From positions 3,477,425 through 3,541,424 of the forward strand of contig JASKMD010000015.1 in the NCBI GenBank assembly GCA_030144725.1: 64,000 nt of DNA, in the 5' to 3' direction. The position numbers and the translations under genes are program-made. The DNA is from Haematococcus lacustris (taxonomy: Eukaryota > Chlorophyta > Chlorophyceae > Chlamydomonadales > Haematococcaceae). Within the stretch, counting starts at the first letter, position 1. Every line of letters begins with the position of its first letter. Below are positions 22,736 through 33,714 of this stretch, piece by piece. The notes below the pieces were generated by a model that was not told the origin of the DNA, searched no databases, and was given only the letters and a program-made list of their open reading frames with translations.

Positions 22736-23769
22736 TCACTTGAGGAAGTTCAGGGCCTCCACATCTGACGATGATCGCATGTGGAAGTAGGTCACGCAGA
22801 GGGCCAGGCCAATGGCTGTCTCACACGCCGCAATGGTGGTGATGGTGATGGACATGATGACCCCCTGCAGCACAGTACAAGCGTGGCAGCCTGGTATGTC
22901 AAGCCCGCGTGGAGTCTGTGGTGCTAGTAAATGCCTTGTGCTTGAAGGATCGCAAGGATCCCAGCGCCTGCTGCCCCCAGCACCCAGTACCCAGGGGCAT
23001 AAGGAAAGACCCTTTGTTAGGAACATCCCTGACACGTGGCAGCTGTGTAAGTGCACTGGGCCAAGGCAGGGTTCCCTCCCTTACCGTCATGTCGTTGAGA
23101 TATGCTGCTGCATACAGGAAGTTGAGGTTGCACGCCAGCATGACCAGCTCCGTGCACAGCAGCATGACAATGATGTTACGCCTGAACACAGCTGCTCCAA
23201 CCAGGCCGGACCAGAACATGATGTCTGTAGCGACGAGGAATGCATGGCCCATCAGCTGGCCCTCGGTGTAGTATGAGCGGGTGCCTCCGAGCGAGTGGGG
23301 GGTAGGGGACATGAGCTGTGAGCCTGTAGCTGATAGTTGTTGCTTAGCCGCATCCAAGACACGGCAAGCTGCGAAAGGCCTGGCTCCCAATGCGGGGTTG
23401 GTGACGAACGGGACGCGAGGCGATGACAATGTGCCAAATGTCGGTGCTGACAGTCTTCGCTGTTGCATCTGCAGCGCTGCATCCCTGCTTACACCAGGAG
23501 TCCTGCTAGCGCTACCGTGACGCTCTGTATCATTAAGAATGCCTGCGCAGGTTACCGAGGATGAAGCAACTTAAAGAAGAACAGCAATGAAGCTCGCACA
23601 GAGCAGATTGAACCCTTGAGGACGCATGATCCCAGCTGTAGTTCATCGAATCTCTACCTGCATCAAGCTGCAAACCAGGCTGGCTTGAGTTTAGATGTGA
23701 TGCGGCTCCAGCCCACTGTCCCGCACTGCTACCAGCACCAAGCAGCAGTCGGCGACTCAGCTGCAGCAT
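22736..23769 (-). CDS. NUO11: Nucleus-encoded mitochondrial NADH dehydrogenase subunit 4L (complex I)
   Basis: Role: ND4L is one of the antiporter-like membrane subunits of complex I. Three minus-strand exons are phase-consistent: 23658-23769, 23085-23476, 22736-22864; 210 residues. The first exon starts MLQLSRRLLLGAGSSAG, a typical Arg/Leu/Ser/Ala mitochondrial presequence, and the targeting region runs to about residue 107. The mature part has three hydrophobic segments, RRNIIVMLLCTELVMLACNL and AACETAIGLALCVTYF, retaining the two membrane glutamates that match those of NuoK. Chlorophycean algae are known to have moved nad4L to the nucleus, which supports the lineage. An alternative start at 23468 would give a shorter presequence; the upstream ATG is preferred because the spliced exon supplies a better targeting signal. 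Confidence 0.87.
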
Positions 23770-25751
23770 CGTGCTTGAGTAAACCCACACGGCGCTGTGC
23801 CCGCATGCAATGCCAGGTTTGAAGTGGCCATGCTGGCCTCTACATTGCATGGTACATGGCTAAGGGCTGGGCATACAGCGATACAGACTTACAAATGCAT
23901 TTTTATACTGACGTTTCTCTATGGTACAGGGCCGCGGGGCTGTAAGATCCCATGTATCGGGGGTAGCTTTTTTCTTTTTCTTTTGCCCAGCCCAGTCCAG
24001 CCCAGCCCAGCCCGATCTCTTGCAGAATGAGACCAGCCTATCAAGCTAGCCCTGCCGAACAGTTGGTAAGATAAGTGTCTCTTGAAGAGAGCTGTCTCCT
24101 GGATGTGGCTTGAAGTGACCATGCGGTGGCATGCGACCATGCGGTGGCATGAAGTGACCATGCCTCTACATTACATGGCTGCTATGGCTGCCTGTATCCC
24201 TCTGGTGGTGTGCACCGCATGGCGCAATAGGCTGCTCCGGTATGCTAGGTCCTCTTGCAACTCATGCGTCACCTGCTCCTCCTCCTCAAGCCCCAGCATA
24301 CCTCGCTGCTGTACTGCGGTACTGCGGTCGACATTGCCAATATCAGGTGTATCCAACACAGGCTTAGGCACACCCATACCGAGTGGTCTTGTCTATCTCG
24401 CCATAAACAATCACAGCGCAACGAAAATGCTTGTACTTATACATACTTAGAATACAGTGTTACACAGTGTTACACATGCTTGCAGCAACCACTGGCACCC
24501 CACATGGTAGGCCATGCTTACAGAGCCCTGCCAAGCAGTACGCATGTTAGACAGGTGGTTGCAGCGGCAGCCCTAGAACAAACATAGCTATTTGATAGAC
24601 GGAACTGTGGAGGGAGGGGAAAGGATGCTCTGCCTCGTGAATGACACCCTTCGTTGCTGCAATGCAGCACACGCAGGCCCCAGCCCCAGCCCCAGCCTCA
24701 GGTGTCCCCAACTAACAGAAAGTGAAAGGAAACCGACCCCTGGTAATCAAAACGACGCCGCGTCTCAGCCACGAGGTTTCTATTTGTGTTTCGCACATCG
24801 CTGGATAGCGGACTCCGTGAGCTATGCGGTGAAGTATGTATTCTTTAAATACTGTGCACTGTGCTGAGTGCTATGGCGGCTCAAATCTTCGCATTCAAAT
24901 CCATGCATTGGTTGCTCATGCGGGCCTCGTCGCGAGAGACCGCCGCGACCGACGTGGCTCAGTATCCCCTGCAAACAGTCAGGGACAGTCGCCGCAGTCA
25001 AAACGATTCACATGGCACGCCAAACCGATGTAATGACGCCCCTCCACCCATGCTCGGAGATATACAAGGCTGCTGCATTGCTCGACCCCTTAGTGAGTAG
25101 TACCTACTACCTGGCCACTCTGTAAAGCCACACAAGGTGTGTAGGCCATTGCTACGTTACCTTGCTTGACATGTTGGGTCCGATCCCTCCCGCCCGCCCT
25201 CCGCTTGCGTTTCGAGCTTGTGTCCAGCTCCGCCCTGACCTCCTGCTGCGCAGCTGGAGGGTCGAGCTGGTCCTGAAGGGCTGGGAGGGGGTGGGAGGGG
25301 GGGGGAGGGGGGGGGGGGGAGTGCGGGGCTGGGGGTGGGATGGGCTGGGAGGGGGTGTAAAGGTGGGGGTGAGGCTTGATAGGACTGAGACCTTTGCTGA
25401 GGGCTGGGAGGGGGCTGGGAGGAGGTGGGAGGGGGTGGAAAGGCAGTGCTAGGGGGTGCGAGGGCGGGGCTGGGAGGGGGCTGGGAGGGGGCAGGTTCCG
25501 GGCGGTCGGGGTGGGCTAGTCATTACTGCAAGGCAAAGTTGAGTCACGCCAAAGTCATTTCCAACCGGCCTGATCGATGAAATGCAGTGCTTTCTTCTCC
25601 AGCAGATGCTTCGTTGAGTAATGAACAAAGTTGACACTCGAAGTTCTGCAATGTCAGAGTGGTCAGCTCACAACATGCCGATTTGTGCAAGGGGGTCCGT
25701 TTTTCTGTGTGACTGGCCAGAGAGAGACGCACATTTTCGCGTTTGCAGCAA
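23770..25751. other. Upstream region of ND4L; no confident gene
   Basis: Contains the presumed ND4L promoter. A near-repeated block around 23818 and 24154 (GAAGTGRCCATGC...CTCTACATT) and short tandem copies of CATGCGGTGGCATG (24120-24155) are visible. A G-rich simple repeat (TGGGAGGGGG-type) fills 25265-25500. Apart from the weak minus-strand candidate at 24174-24377 I see nothing gene-like. Confidence 0.4.
24174..24377 (-). CDS. Unassigned acidic helical open frame
   Basis: A minus-strand frame of 68 codons (MGVPKPVLDTPDIGNVDRS, then GLEEEEQVTHELQEDLAYR and SLLRHAVHTTRGIQAAIAAM) has a heptad-like, acidic composition unlike random antisense in this region. It weakly recalls the coiled region of Use1-type SNAREs, but there is no membrane anchor and no splice-linked neighbour. 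It may be an exon of an unrecognised gene or chance. Confidence 0.2.
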
Positions 25752-25937
25752 TGTCGAGTGTCAATTCGCCCAACGATGGTCTTCCGACGCCGCCTGTACC
25801 AATGAAAAGTTCGCGGAGCGAGCCTGGCGGGCTGAAATGTGATTGTACTACTGGCTCGATGCCAAGCGCAGTTCACTTATTGATGCCGCTACATACCACT
25901 AGTACGATTGATGGTGAGCAGCTGAGGTGCGTCCGTG
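25752..25937 (+). CDS. Candidate first exon of an unrecognised gene
   Basis: An ATG in good context (GCAGCAATGTCG) opens a frame MSSVNSPNDGLPTPPVPMKS that runs about 60 codons to a plausible donor (CTGAG|GTGCGT). Codon composition is balanced, unlike the surrounding repeats. The next exon would have to lie beyond the hexamer satellite and I could not connect it by phase. Function unknown. Confidence 0.25.
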
Positions 25938-26074
25938 ATCGCTTGCGCCGGCATGGACTCTGATGCAGTGATTAACGCGCCGCTTGCCAGTAGATGCGGA
26001 GTAATTCGCAGGTGCCAATGCAACAAACGCTACCGAAATCGGTGCACTTTGTAGCGTTGTTTATGTTGGGGACT

Positions 26075-26716
26075 CCAGCCCCAGCCCCAGCCCCAGCCCC
26101 AGCCCCAGCCCCAGCCCCAGCCCCAGCCCCAGCCCCAGCCCCAGCCCCAGCCCCAGCCCCAGCCCCAGCCCCAGCCCCAGCCCCAGCCCCAGCCCCAGCC
26201 CCAGCCCCAGCCCCAGCCCCAGCCCCAGCCCCAGCCCCAGCCCCAGCCCCAGCCCCAGCCCCAGCCCCAGCCCCAGCCCCAGCCCCAGCCCCAGCCCCAG
26301 CCCCAGCCCCAGCCCCAGCCCCAGCCCCAGCCCCAGCCCCAGCCCCAGCCCCAGCCCCAGCCCCAGCCCCAGCCCCAGCCCCAGCCCCAGCCCCAGCCCC
26401 AGCCCCAGCCCCAGCCCCAGCCCCAGCCCCAGCCCCAGCCCCAGCCCCAGCCCCAGCCCCAGCCCCAGCCCCAGCCCCAGCCCCAGCCCCAGCCCCAGCC
26501 CCAGCCCCAGCCCCAGCCCCAGCCCCAGCCCCAGCCCCAGCCCCAGCCCCAGCCCCAGCCCCAGCCCCAGCCCCAGCCCCAGCCCCAGCCCCAGCCCCAG
26601 CCCCAGCCCCAGCCCCAGCCCCAGCCCCAGCCCCAGCCCCAGCCCCAGCCCCAGCCCCAGCCCCAGCCCCAGCCCCAGCCCCAGCCCCAGCCCCAGCCCC
26701 AGCCCCAGCCCCAGCC
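26075..26716. repeat. (CCAGCC)107 hexamer satellite
   Basis: Exactly 642 bp made of 107 uninterrupted CCAGCC hexamers with no visible variant. A frame through it reads (Ala-Pro)n on the + strand. Perfect homogeneity over this length suggests recent expansion. Noncoding. Confidence 0.95.
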
Positions 26717-26765
26717 CTAAGTCTTAAGTTTAGACGCTGGCCCTGCCTTCAGCCCCTAGCTTTAG

Positions 26766-26872
26766 ACCCTGGCCCTGGCCCTGGCCCTGGCCCTGGCCCT
26801 GGCCCTGGCCCTGGCCCTGGCCCTGGCCCTGGCCCTGGCCCTGGCCCCGGCCCTGGCCCAGGCCCAGGACCG
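26766..26872. repeat. (CCCTGG)n hexamer array
   Basis: About 16 tandem CCCTGG hexamers, slightly varied at the 3' end, start 50 bp after the CCAGCC satellite. Reads (Pro-Gly)n on the + strand. Noncoding. Confidence 0.9.
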
Positions 26873-27363
26873 GGTGACTAATGGCTATGCCGACGGACCC
26901 TCTTTCGGCGGCAGAAGTTCGCTAGCAGCACACCACCACCGCGTCGATGCTGGATCCCGGATATATGAGGAGTTGACTTTATGCGAGCGTTATTTGGTCA
27001 CAGTTTTGGATTCCAAATCGCCCCTGCTTCGACAGCGGCCTCGACTCAGCGATACAGCTGCTCTCGACTCCGTCTCTTTCGAAATCTAGGAAAAGATCGC
27101 AGCGCCACGGGGGTCGGGCTGGAGTACACGCGCAAAAGACAGCAAACGCAGGGAGCGAGAATCGACAAGCGGTGGCAGAAGGTAGGTCAAAAGGAGCCCC
27201 AGTTCTGGGACCTCACTGCAGCCGGAGGCTACACCAGAGCGATTGTGAACCTTCACCGCTTTACCGTCTTCATGCCTCGCAGGCCCAAATCTCCTAGTGC
27301 TGATTTTTTGCTGAGGACGCGGTAACTTTATTCATTGCGACAGCAGTCGGACTGTCCTTCATA

Positions 27364-28776
27364 ATGCTTTTCCCAGTGCGCGAAGAGGGCTTGTTGCCTG
27401 ACGGCCCCTTGCATGGATCGCCCACACGACTGCTCCTGCCCACCGCGGCTGACCCGGCACATGCCGTCTCCAGCAACAGCAGCGCAGCGTCGAGGTGCCC
27501 CAATGGGGCCAGAACCTGCATGCCTCACTGTGCCTGGCCAGCCGCCTCCGCTGCACCTGTGCTAGGGAGCAGCCTGTCGCCCAGGCGCCCCCCCACACGC
27601 AGCAACTACGCCAACATGTGGCCCTCACGCCACACCGCCTTCCAGCCACCCGACCGCCCCAGCCTGCCAGCCGTTGCCCAACCCACCTGCCAAACAGCTG
27701 CCTCCCTCCCAGCCTGCTCCTACACCGTGCCCCTGCCTGACCCCTCCCTGGGCCGCTCTCCAAGCGACACAGGCCGCATGCTCCCCAGTCCTCCCTACAC
27801 TGGCTCCCACCCCTTCCCCATCCCCATCCCTTCTCCCCCGGGCAGCACGTCACGCAGCATGTGCAGCAGCAGTCTGACGGCCTGCGCAGACAGCAGCGGC
27901 CTGCCCATCCCCGCCCCCCGCTGGCTGCGCCGCTTTCAGGCAGATGGCTGCCTGTCTGGTGACGACCTGGCCGAGGCGCTGGCAGACGACCACGTGCAGC
28001 TGGTGCACGACCTGCCGGTGGAGGTGCTGCAGTCCCTTGCTGAGCATGACGCGCAGCGCAGCGCCAGGCTGTCACGTAGCTGGAGCCGCCAAGCCCTGGA
28101 CCTGCTGGCCCGCCTGAGCAGCGGGGCGCTAGGGAGCCCCACACAGCCCTGGCAGGCCGTCAGCTCCCCGGGGGGGACAGCAGCAGGGGAGGCGCTGAGC
28201 CCTGTAGGGTGCAGGCTGAGGGGGAGCGGCAGCGAGGGGGCCATGTGTGGGGTGGGGATGGACGGGGCGCGCAGGGTGTGGGGCTGGGAGGTGGCGACAA
28301 AGCGGGGCCGGGCGGCGGGTGATGAGCAGGTGCTGGGCAGCGACAGCGTGAGCAGCAGCTGTAGCACATGTGACATTGGGAGTGAGGGCGGGGCGTCCAT
28401 GCAGCCCTCATCTGCAGCACGGGGCAAGCCAATGCTGGCCCTGCCACCCGCTGCCTTGGTGGGCACCGGCTGTGGGGAGCCGAGCCTGAAGGAGCAAGAT
28501 GCACTACTGAATGAAGGCAGTAGCAGCGTGTTGCCTGCAACTGAGATACTAGAGCATCCCCCTCAGCCTGAAATAAGTGTGCTGGGGCAGCAGCAGGCTG
28601 AAGCTGACGAGGGCGTCTGGAGCAGGGCGTTGAGGAGCTTGAAGTGGCAATGGCAGGCAGCACAGGAGCCAGTTGGGCAAGTAGGCCATGGTAAGGAAGA
28701 GTGCACTGCTCCAGTTCTGCAGCTGTCCCAAATCATGATGCAGCCACAGCTCCTGTGCGTAGCGGGCTTCCTGTGA
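27364..28776 (+). CDS. Unrecognised 470-codon open frame
   Basis: A single long + frame. Residues 1-190 are Ser/Pro-rich and probably disordered. About residues 185-265 look helical and folded (RWLRRFQADGCLSGDDLAEAL, then VQLVHDLPVEVLQSLAEHDA, then a basic stretch and LDLLARL). The remainder is Gly/Ser-rich. The frame is open upstream of the ATG and there encodes a hydrophobic stretch (VTLFIATAVGLSFIMLFPV) after a possible acceptor near 27315, so a true start may lie in an upstream exon and the protein may be membrane-anchored. I recognise no family. The antisense frames are C/G-composition shadows. Confidence 0.4.
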   Translation: MLFPVREEGLLPDGPLHGSPTRLLLPTAADPAHAVSSNSSAASRCPNGARTCMPHCAWPAASAAPVLGSSLSPRRPPTRSNYANMWPSRHTAFQPPDRPSLPAVAQPTCQTAASLPACSYTVPLPDPSLGRSPSDTGRMLPSPPYTGSHPFPIPIPSPPGSTSRSMCSSSLTACADSSGLPIPAPRWLRRFQADGCLSGDDLAEALADDHVQLVHDLPVEVLQSLAEHDAQRSARLSRSWSRQALDLLARLSSGALGSPTQPWQAVSSPGGTAAGEALSPVGCRLRGSGSEGAMCGVGMDGARRVWGWEVATKRGRAAGDEQVLGSDSVSSSCSTCDIGSEGGASMQPSSAARGKPMLALPPAALVGTGCGEPSLKEQDALLNEGSSSVLPATEILEHPPQPEISVLGQQQAEADEGVWSRALRSLKWQWQAAQEPVGQVGHGKEECTAPVLQLSQIMMQPQLLCVAGFL

Positions 28777-30016
28777 CCATTGTGTGTGTGTTTGCTGAGT
28801 GTCTAGGTCACACCAGCCATGCAGTTTGCGCATGAAGCGTCTGAACAAGGTTGCTGCTGTGTGAAGTAGAGGCCACCAATGAAGCTGTCACCAGTTGCCA
28901 TGCGCTGCATGCATGTTGAACACGGGGTAAACTGGCACTATGACTTGAAACACAATCCTGCAGGTTGGCGTGGTAGGCGAGATGGTAGGTAGTTGTGCTG
29001 TGAAATGGGAATGTGGTGGTAATTGTAGCCATCACAAAGCATGAGACAATGATTAACCACGTTATGACCAGATGATAGTCAGTTGTGCCGTGCACGTTTT
29101 CATGTTGGCTGAACTGAGTCAAAGCACTGCAGCATGTAAGCGAGCGCTGGTTTCGGAAGCATCAGTCTTGAAACCCACTACGTCAACAATATTGTCCCTG
29201 AAGCTGTAGGAGCCTTCAACCTGCACGAACGCCTGACTCTTAAGCGAACACTGCGCTGGCGAAAGTATGCTCGCCATGGAGTCCGCTGCCAATGCAAGGT
29301 GCTAATTGACACCATGCTACGCTTGCATGTCAAGCATGTGCAAGTCGTCGGCTTGGTTGAGCGACCTAGAACAAGGCCACGACTGCGGGTGCAGTAGCGT
29401 TTCTGTACACTTCCTCAGTCCTTACATCACTTACTGTCCCTACCACTAAATGTCGCTTCGGTGCAATTGAGCACGCTTGCTGCCAGTGAAAGCTTGTCAC
29501 AATGGGATGCGGCTCCAGTATTGAGTCAGTAAGTACGGGCACAGCCATGCCGCTCTCTCGCGCCAGCAGCTGCCGCTCCTCAGGACAGGAGTTTAAACAC
29601 ACCTACTAGGTCCTTGCTGCTGCTGCGTGCAGGCGACGTGCGACGCGTCCCGCCCTGAGCTACTCGCCAAAGGACTTGATGTTTCAGCGGGCATCAAGCC
29701 ATTGCCATCGACAGCTTCTACAGACCCTCTTAACTCAATTGCAGCAGCCAAAGCAGATGCGCACAAAAGGTCCGCCACTCGGCACTAGCCGGTTCATAGT
29801 TCGCATAGCCTTGCCTTGCCGAGCATTACTTAGCGTCCTTACTGCTGCAGATCGATTGACACGTCCGTGAAATCAGTGGCATCCCTGCGCTCACCATCAG
29901 TCGTGACGCCCCAGGAGCAAAATCTGCTGGGTGCGCGTATGCATAGCTCATCGACGAGGGGTCTTGGTGCTCAGCTGCACAGTTGTGTTACTTAAGTGGC
30001 TTGCACATGTTTGCAG
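28777..30016. other. Region upstream of the visible pyruvate kinase exons
   Basis: No confident gene. An open stretch at about 29129-29398 (+) is free of stops and basic, without recognisable motifs. Its sequence near 29165-29215 resembles 30340-30390 in the first pyruvate kinase intron, hinting at an old local duplication. A frame at about 29631-29774 (ATCDASRPELLAKGLDVSAG) ends at a possible donor and could be an upstream pyruvate kinase exon, but its phase does not match the exon at 30017. The start codon and any transit peptide of the pyruvate kinase were not located. Confidence 0.35.
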
Positions 30017-33000
30017 CCGTTAAAGCCAACCTTGTGAAGGAGTGGGGACCGGAATACTGTCCAGCTGATGTGCTACCTCCACATGATTCACCTGAGGTGG
30101 CTTCAGAGCGTGCCACCCAAGTAACGCTGGCTATGGTGCTGAAGCACCAGCCACACGTGGCACGCAAGACTAAGATAGTCTGCACGGCTGGGCCTGCCTG
30201 CTGGAGCGAGGAGATGTTGGGCAAGCTGCTTGATTCTGGGTTAAATGTCCTGAGGCTAAACTTCAGCCATGGTGACCACCAGGGGCATTATGAAGTGCTG
30301 GAGCGTTTTAGAAAGGTGCGTCTTTGAAAGGTCAGCCTCAAACCCACTGCGTCTGCAATAATGTTCCTAAGGCTGCTGGAGCCTACCCACTGTACTACTG
30401 CCTGACCCATGTTGCTCTAACCAGCCAGTTTGGCATGATATGCATGGACTAACATAAGCTGGCATGGCTTAAGACAAGGCACACACTGTCAAGCCTGGGG
30501 TGCTCAGACACTCGCTCAGCCCAAGCCAGGGTGCTCCCTTCCCTTGACTAGCAGCCTTGCCTGCTTCGAGCAGCAGGCTACAGCATGGGCAGCAGCACAG
30601 CAAGGACAGAGCCGCCTTGTTCCATGCCAGCTATCTGGCCTGTCTCCTGCCTTACCCCACCCCCTACTCCCTCTCTGTAGCCATGTGATTTCCTAGATAC
30701 ACGGCGCAGCAGCATGCTCAGGAGGCTTCTCTCAATGCAGTCAGGCCCTCATGCTACCCTGGCCTCGAATTGGCACGGACACATATCCTCAAATCCTGCC
30801 GCAGCTGAATTGGTGCCAAGCGCACACTACTGTGCTCCTGGGGCTTAGGTACTCTTTGCCAGACTTACTGCTCTCCCCCATGTGTTGCATGTCCAATGCC
30901 GCTTTGGTACCAGCATGCAGCCTTGCTGCTGGAAGTGTACAGTTGCGGCAGCCCAGCCTGGGGTGGCGTGGCATCCAGGACATCATGGACTGCCAGGACC
31001 CAACGATGTGTCCTGTATTGGGTTCTGTGCCTGATCATGAGAATGCCTAATATCCAATGATGATGGTGGGGTGTAATGTCCGCACCAATCCCATGCCTCT
31101 GCAAACACATTTAGCAGCTGGTGTGCAGGTGTGCAAAGCCAAGGGGTCCCTGGCCGCTGCCCTGCTGGACACCAAGGGCCCTGAGATCCGCACCGCCATG
31201 CTCCGTGGCGGCAAGGACATTGAGCTGGTGGCTGGCCAGTCCATCACGGTGGAGGCAGTCGGGGACAGGTACACCCAGTTTGAGGGCTACAAGGACGAGG
31301 CCACAGGGGAGACCCGCATTGGCCTCAGCTATGCCAAGCTGTGCGAGAGCATGAAGCCAGGCAACCGCATCCTGCTGGCAGACGGCTCCATCAGCATCAA
31401 GGTGGAGCAGGTGCTGAGCGCCACAGAGCTACGCGGCACGGTGATGAACAGCAAGAAGCTGGGGCAGCGCAAGAACTGCAACCTGCCCGGCGTCAAGGTG
31501 GACATCCCTGTGCTGACTGCCAAGGACGTTGAGGACCTGCAGCAGTTTGCTGCCAAGCACCGCATGGACTTTGTAGCAGCCAGCTTTGTACAGAGCAAGG
31601 CAGATGTGCAGTTCATTCGGCGCATCCTTGATGAGGCGGGTGGCCAACACATTAAGATCATCAGCAAGATCGAGAACTACGAGGTATGTTGAGTGGCTAT
31701 GGGCATCAGAACCAATGGGCTGCACACACTAGTCATTGAGATGCGTGGAACTCCATCCTCCTACTGCAGGGGCTCGCCAACTTTGATGAGATCCTAGAGG
31801 TCACTGATGGGATCATGGTGGCACGTGGAGACCTGGGCATGGAGATCCCGTCTGAAAAGGTATGGTATGTGCCTAGCCCCGAGCAGTGCCTGCTTAAGTC
31901 TGGGCAACCAATTATGGAGGTAGGCTCGTTTAGGCCACATGCACGGTACCTGCGAGGTCGGATGAGCGACGACTGGACAATGTCTTGTGCGCTTCAGGTG
32001 CCAGTAGCCCAAAAGCTGATGATCACCAAGTGCAACATTGCCGGGAAGATCTGCATTTGTGCAACCCAGATGCTTGAGGTGAGCTGCTCAGAAAGCCGCA
32101 TCATGCATGGAATCCTGCAGCTCACTGTTTGTCCTCTGCATGCCTTTCACTCTCATATCACTTTGCTCCCAGTCCATGATCAATAACCCACGACCAACAC
32201 GCGCGGAGATGACGGATGTGGCGAATGCAGTGTACGATGGTGTAGACTGCGTCATGTTGTCAGGTATGGCATGAACAAAGACAACCGCCATGTGCATGGG
32301 TTGTGCACGGTTTTCACGTGCATGGGAGCACAAGTGCTCGTGTTGCTATGAGTGCCCTCAGGAGAGACAGCAAACGGGGACTTCCCAGATGTAGCTGTAT
32401 CAACTATGGCAGCTATTGTCGCCAACGCCGAGACTGGAGTCGACTACTACTCTGGCCACCTGTTCATAAGGTAAAGCGGAGCGTTGCACCCATGCATAGG
32501 AAGTCAGTCTCAGTAAATCAATGAACTCTGCATAGGAAATAGTCAGCCCCAACCTCAGCACAGTCACCCTACATTTACGAGCTGTGTTATCCGGACTCTA
32601 CTCCTCAGCAGCAATGTGGCTGAGTTAGTGGTGCTGCTGTAGTGAGTAGGGTCCACTGTAGTGAATAGGGTCCTTTCCATTCCTACATCATTGCGCTTCA
32701 GCAACTCCATGTGTGCATTAAACACAGCTACATAGCCTGAGCATCCCATTCTTTCAGACATGCATTTACTATGTATGAATGACATGAAACTCTCTGCGAT
32801 TGCCTGCAGATTTTGGGCTACCAAAGGAGGGTCCCTGGCCATGTCATCAGCTGAGTCCATTCTGTCCTCTGCCGCTGCCATGACCGTTGGCTTCCACGAG
32901 GACACCACCCCTGAGATCCTGAAGCCTCGTCGTGACAACCCCAACAGCACGCTGGACATGCTGATTGTGTGCCTCAGTGACAATGGCCTTGCTCCACATC

Positions 33001-33714
33001 TGGTGGCCAAGTCAGTGTCGGGCTCCAAGATGGGCTTGCACTGGCTCACCATTACGCTACAAAATAACCTCTCACCGTGCCAGACATCTGCAGTGGCCCT
33101 GGGTCACATCACCACACCAGCCACGCAGCTATGCATCCTAGCACCTGAGTCCATGGGGGCTGGACACTACATGTGTGCTGCTTGGGCATCTGCAGGTACC
33201 GTCCGCCCTGTCCAACGGTCGTGTTATCCATGGATGAGCAAGTGCTGCGGCAAGCAAGTGTGGTGTTTGGACTCATTCCACTTAAGGTACTTATGCTTGC
33301 TGTCAGCCATGACATAGGATGTTCAATGTTACCTTTGATCTCACGGTCCTGCCAAGTGGTGCTGTTGGTGCTGCAGGTGGACAGCTTGGCCTTGACTGAC
33401 CAGCAAGCAGCTGAGTGGGCAGCTGAGATGGTGGTGAAGCTGTTAGGTCAAAGCTCGGCAGTGGGGTGCAAGATTGTCGTGGCTCGAGGGAAGGCTGGCG
33501 GCAGCGCCGACATGGATCCTGTGAGTCATGCTTTGCTTGAAATGCTGGGCTGATAACCTCCCTCCCTCTCACTGCAAGCTGTTGGGGCGGGATGCAAGGG
33601 AGCTGGACGTCTGCATCACATGTTGGCTGCAGGTCGTGACTGTTGTGAAGCTGGGCCCTGCCCTGAAGAAAGACAAGGCATGGGGTGCGAGCAGCACGCT
33701 CATGCTACCTGCAG
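30017..33714 (+). other. Pyruvate kinase unit 1
   Basis: Exons 30017-30315, 31129-31683, 31770-31859, 31998-32078, 32173-32263, 32362-32470, 32810-33010, 33196-33286, 33377-33520, 33633-33714. Active-site motifs are present: [44 protein letters not shown] (catalytic Lys, metal Glu), [12 protein letters not shown] (metal Asp) and ICATQMLE (catalytic Thr). The exon at 31129 also carries the lid (B) domain. The C-terminal part is unusual: after [10 protein letters not shown] the helix region is divergent ([19 protein letters not shown]), and only [20 protein letters not shown] keeps the family pattern. Probably catalytically competent. Confidence 0.85.

Noticed and set aside
24860..24920. Possible tRNA-like stretch containing ATTCAAATCC
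   Set aside because: No acceptor stem, D-arm or anticodon arm can be paired around it.
25994..26881. Long + frame encoding (Ala-Pro)n followed by (Pro-Gly)n
   Set aside because: It is the direct translation of two hexamer satellites; there is no flanking coding signal and other frames are equally open.
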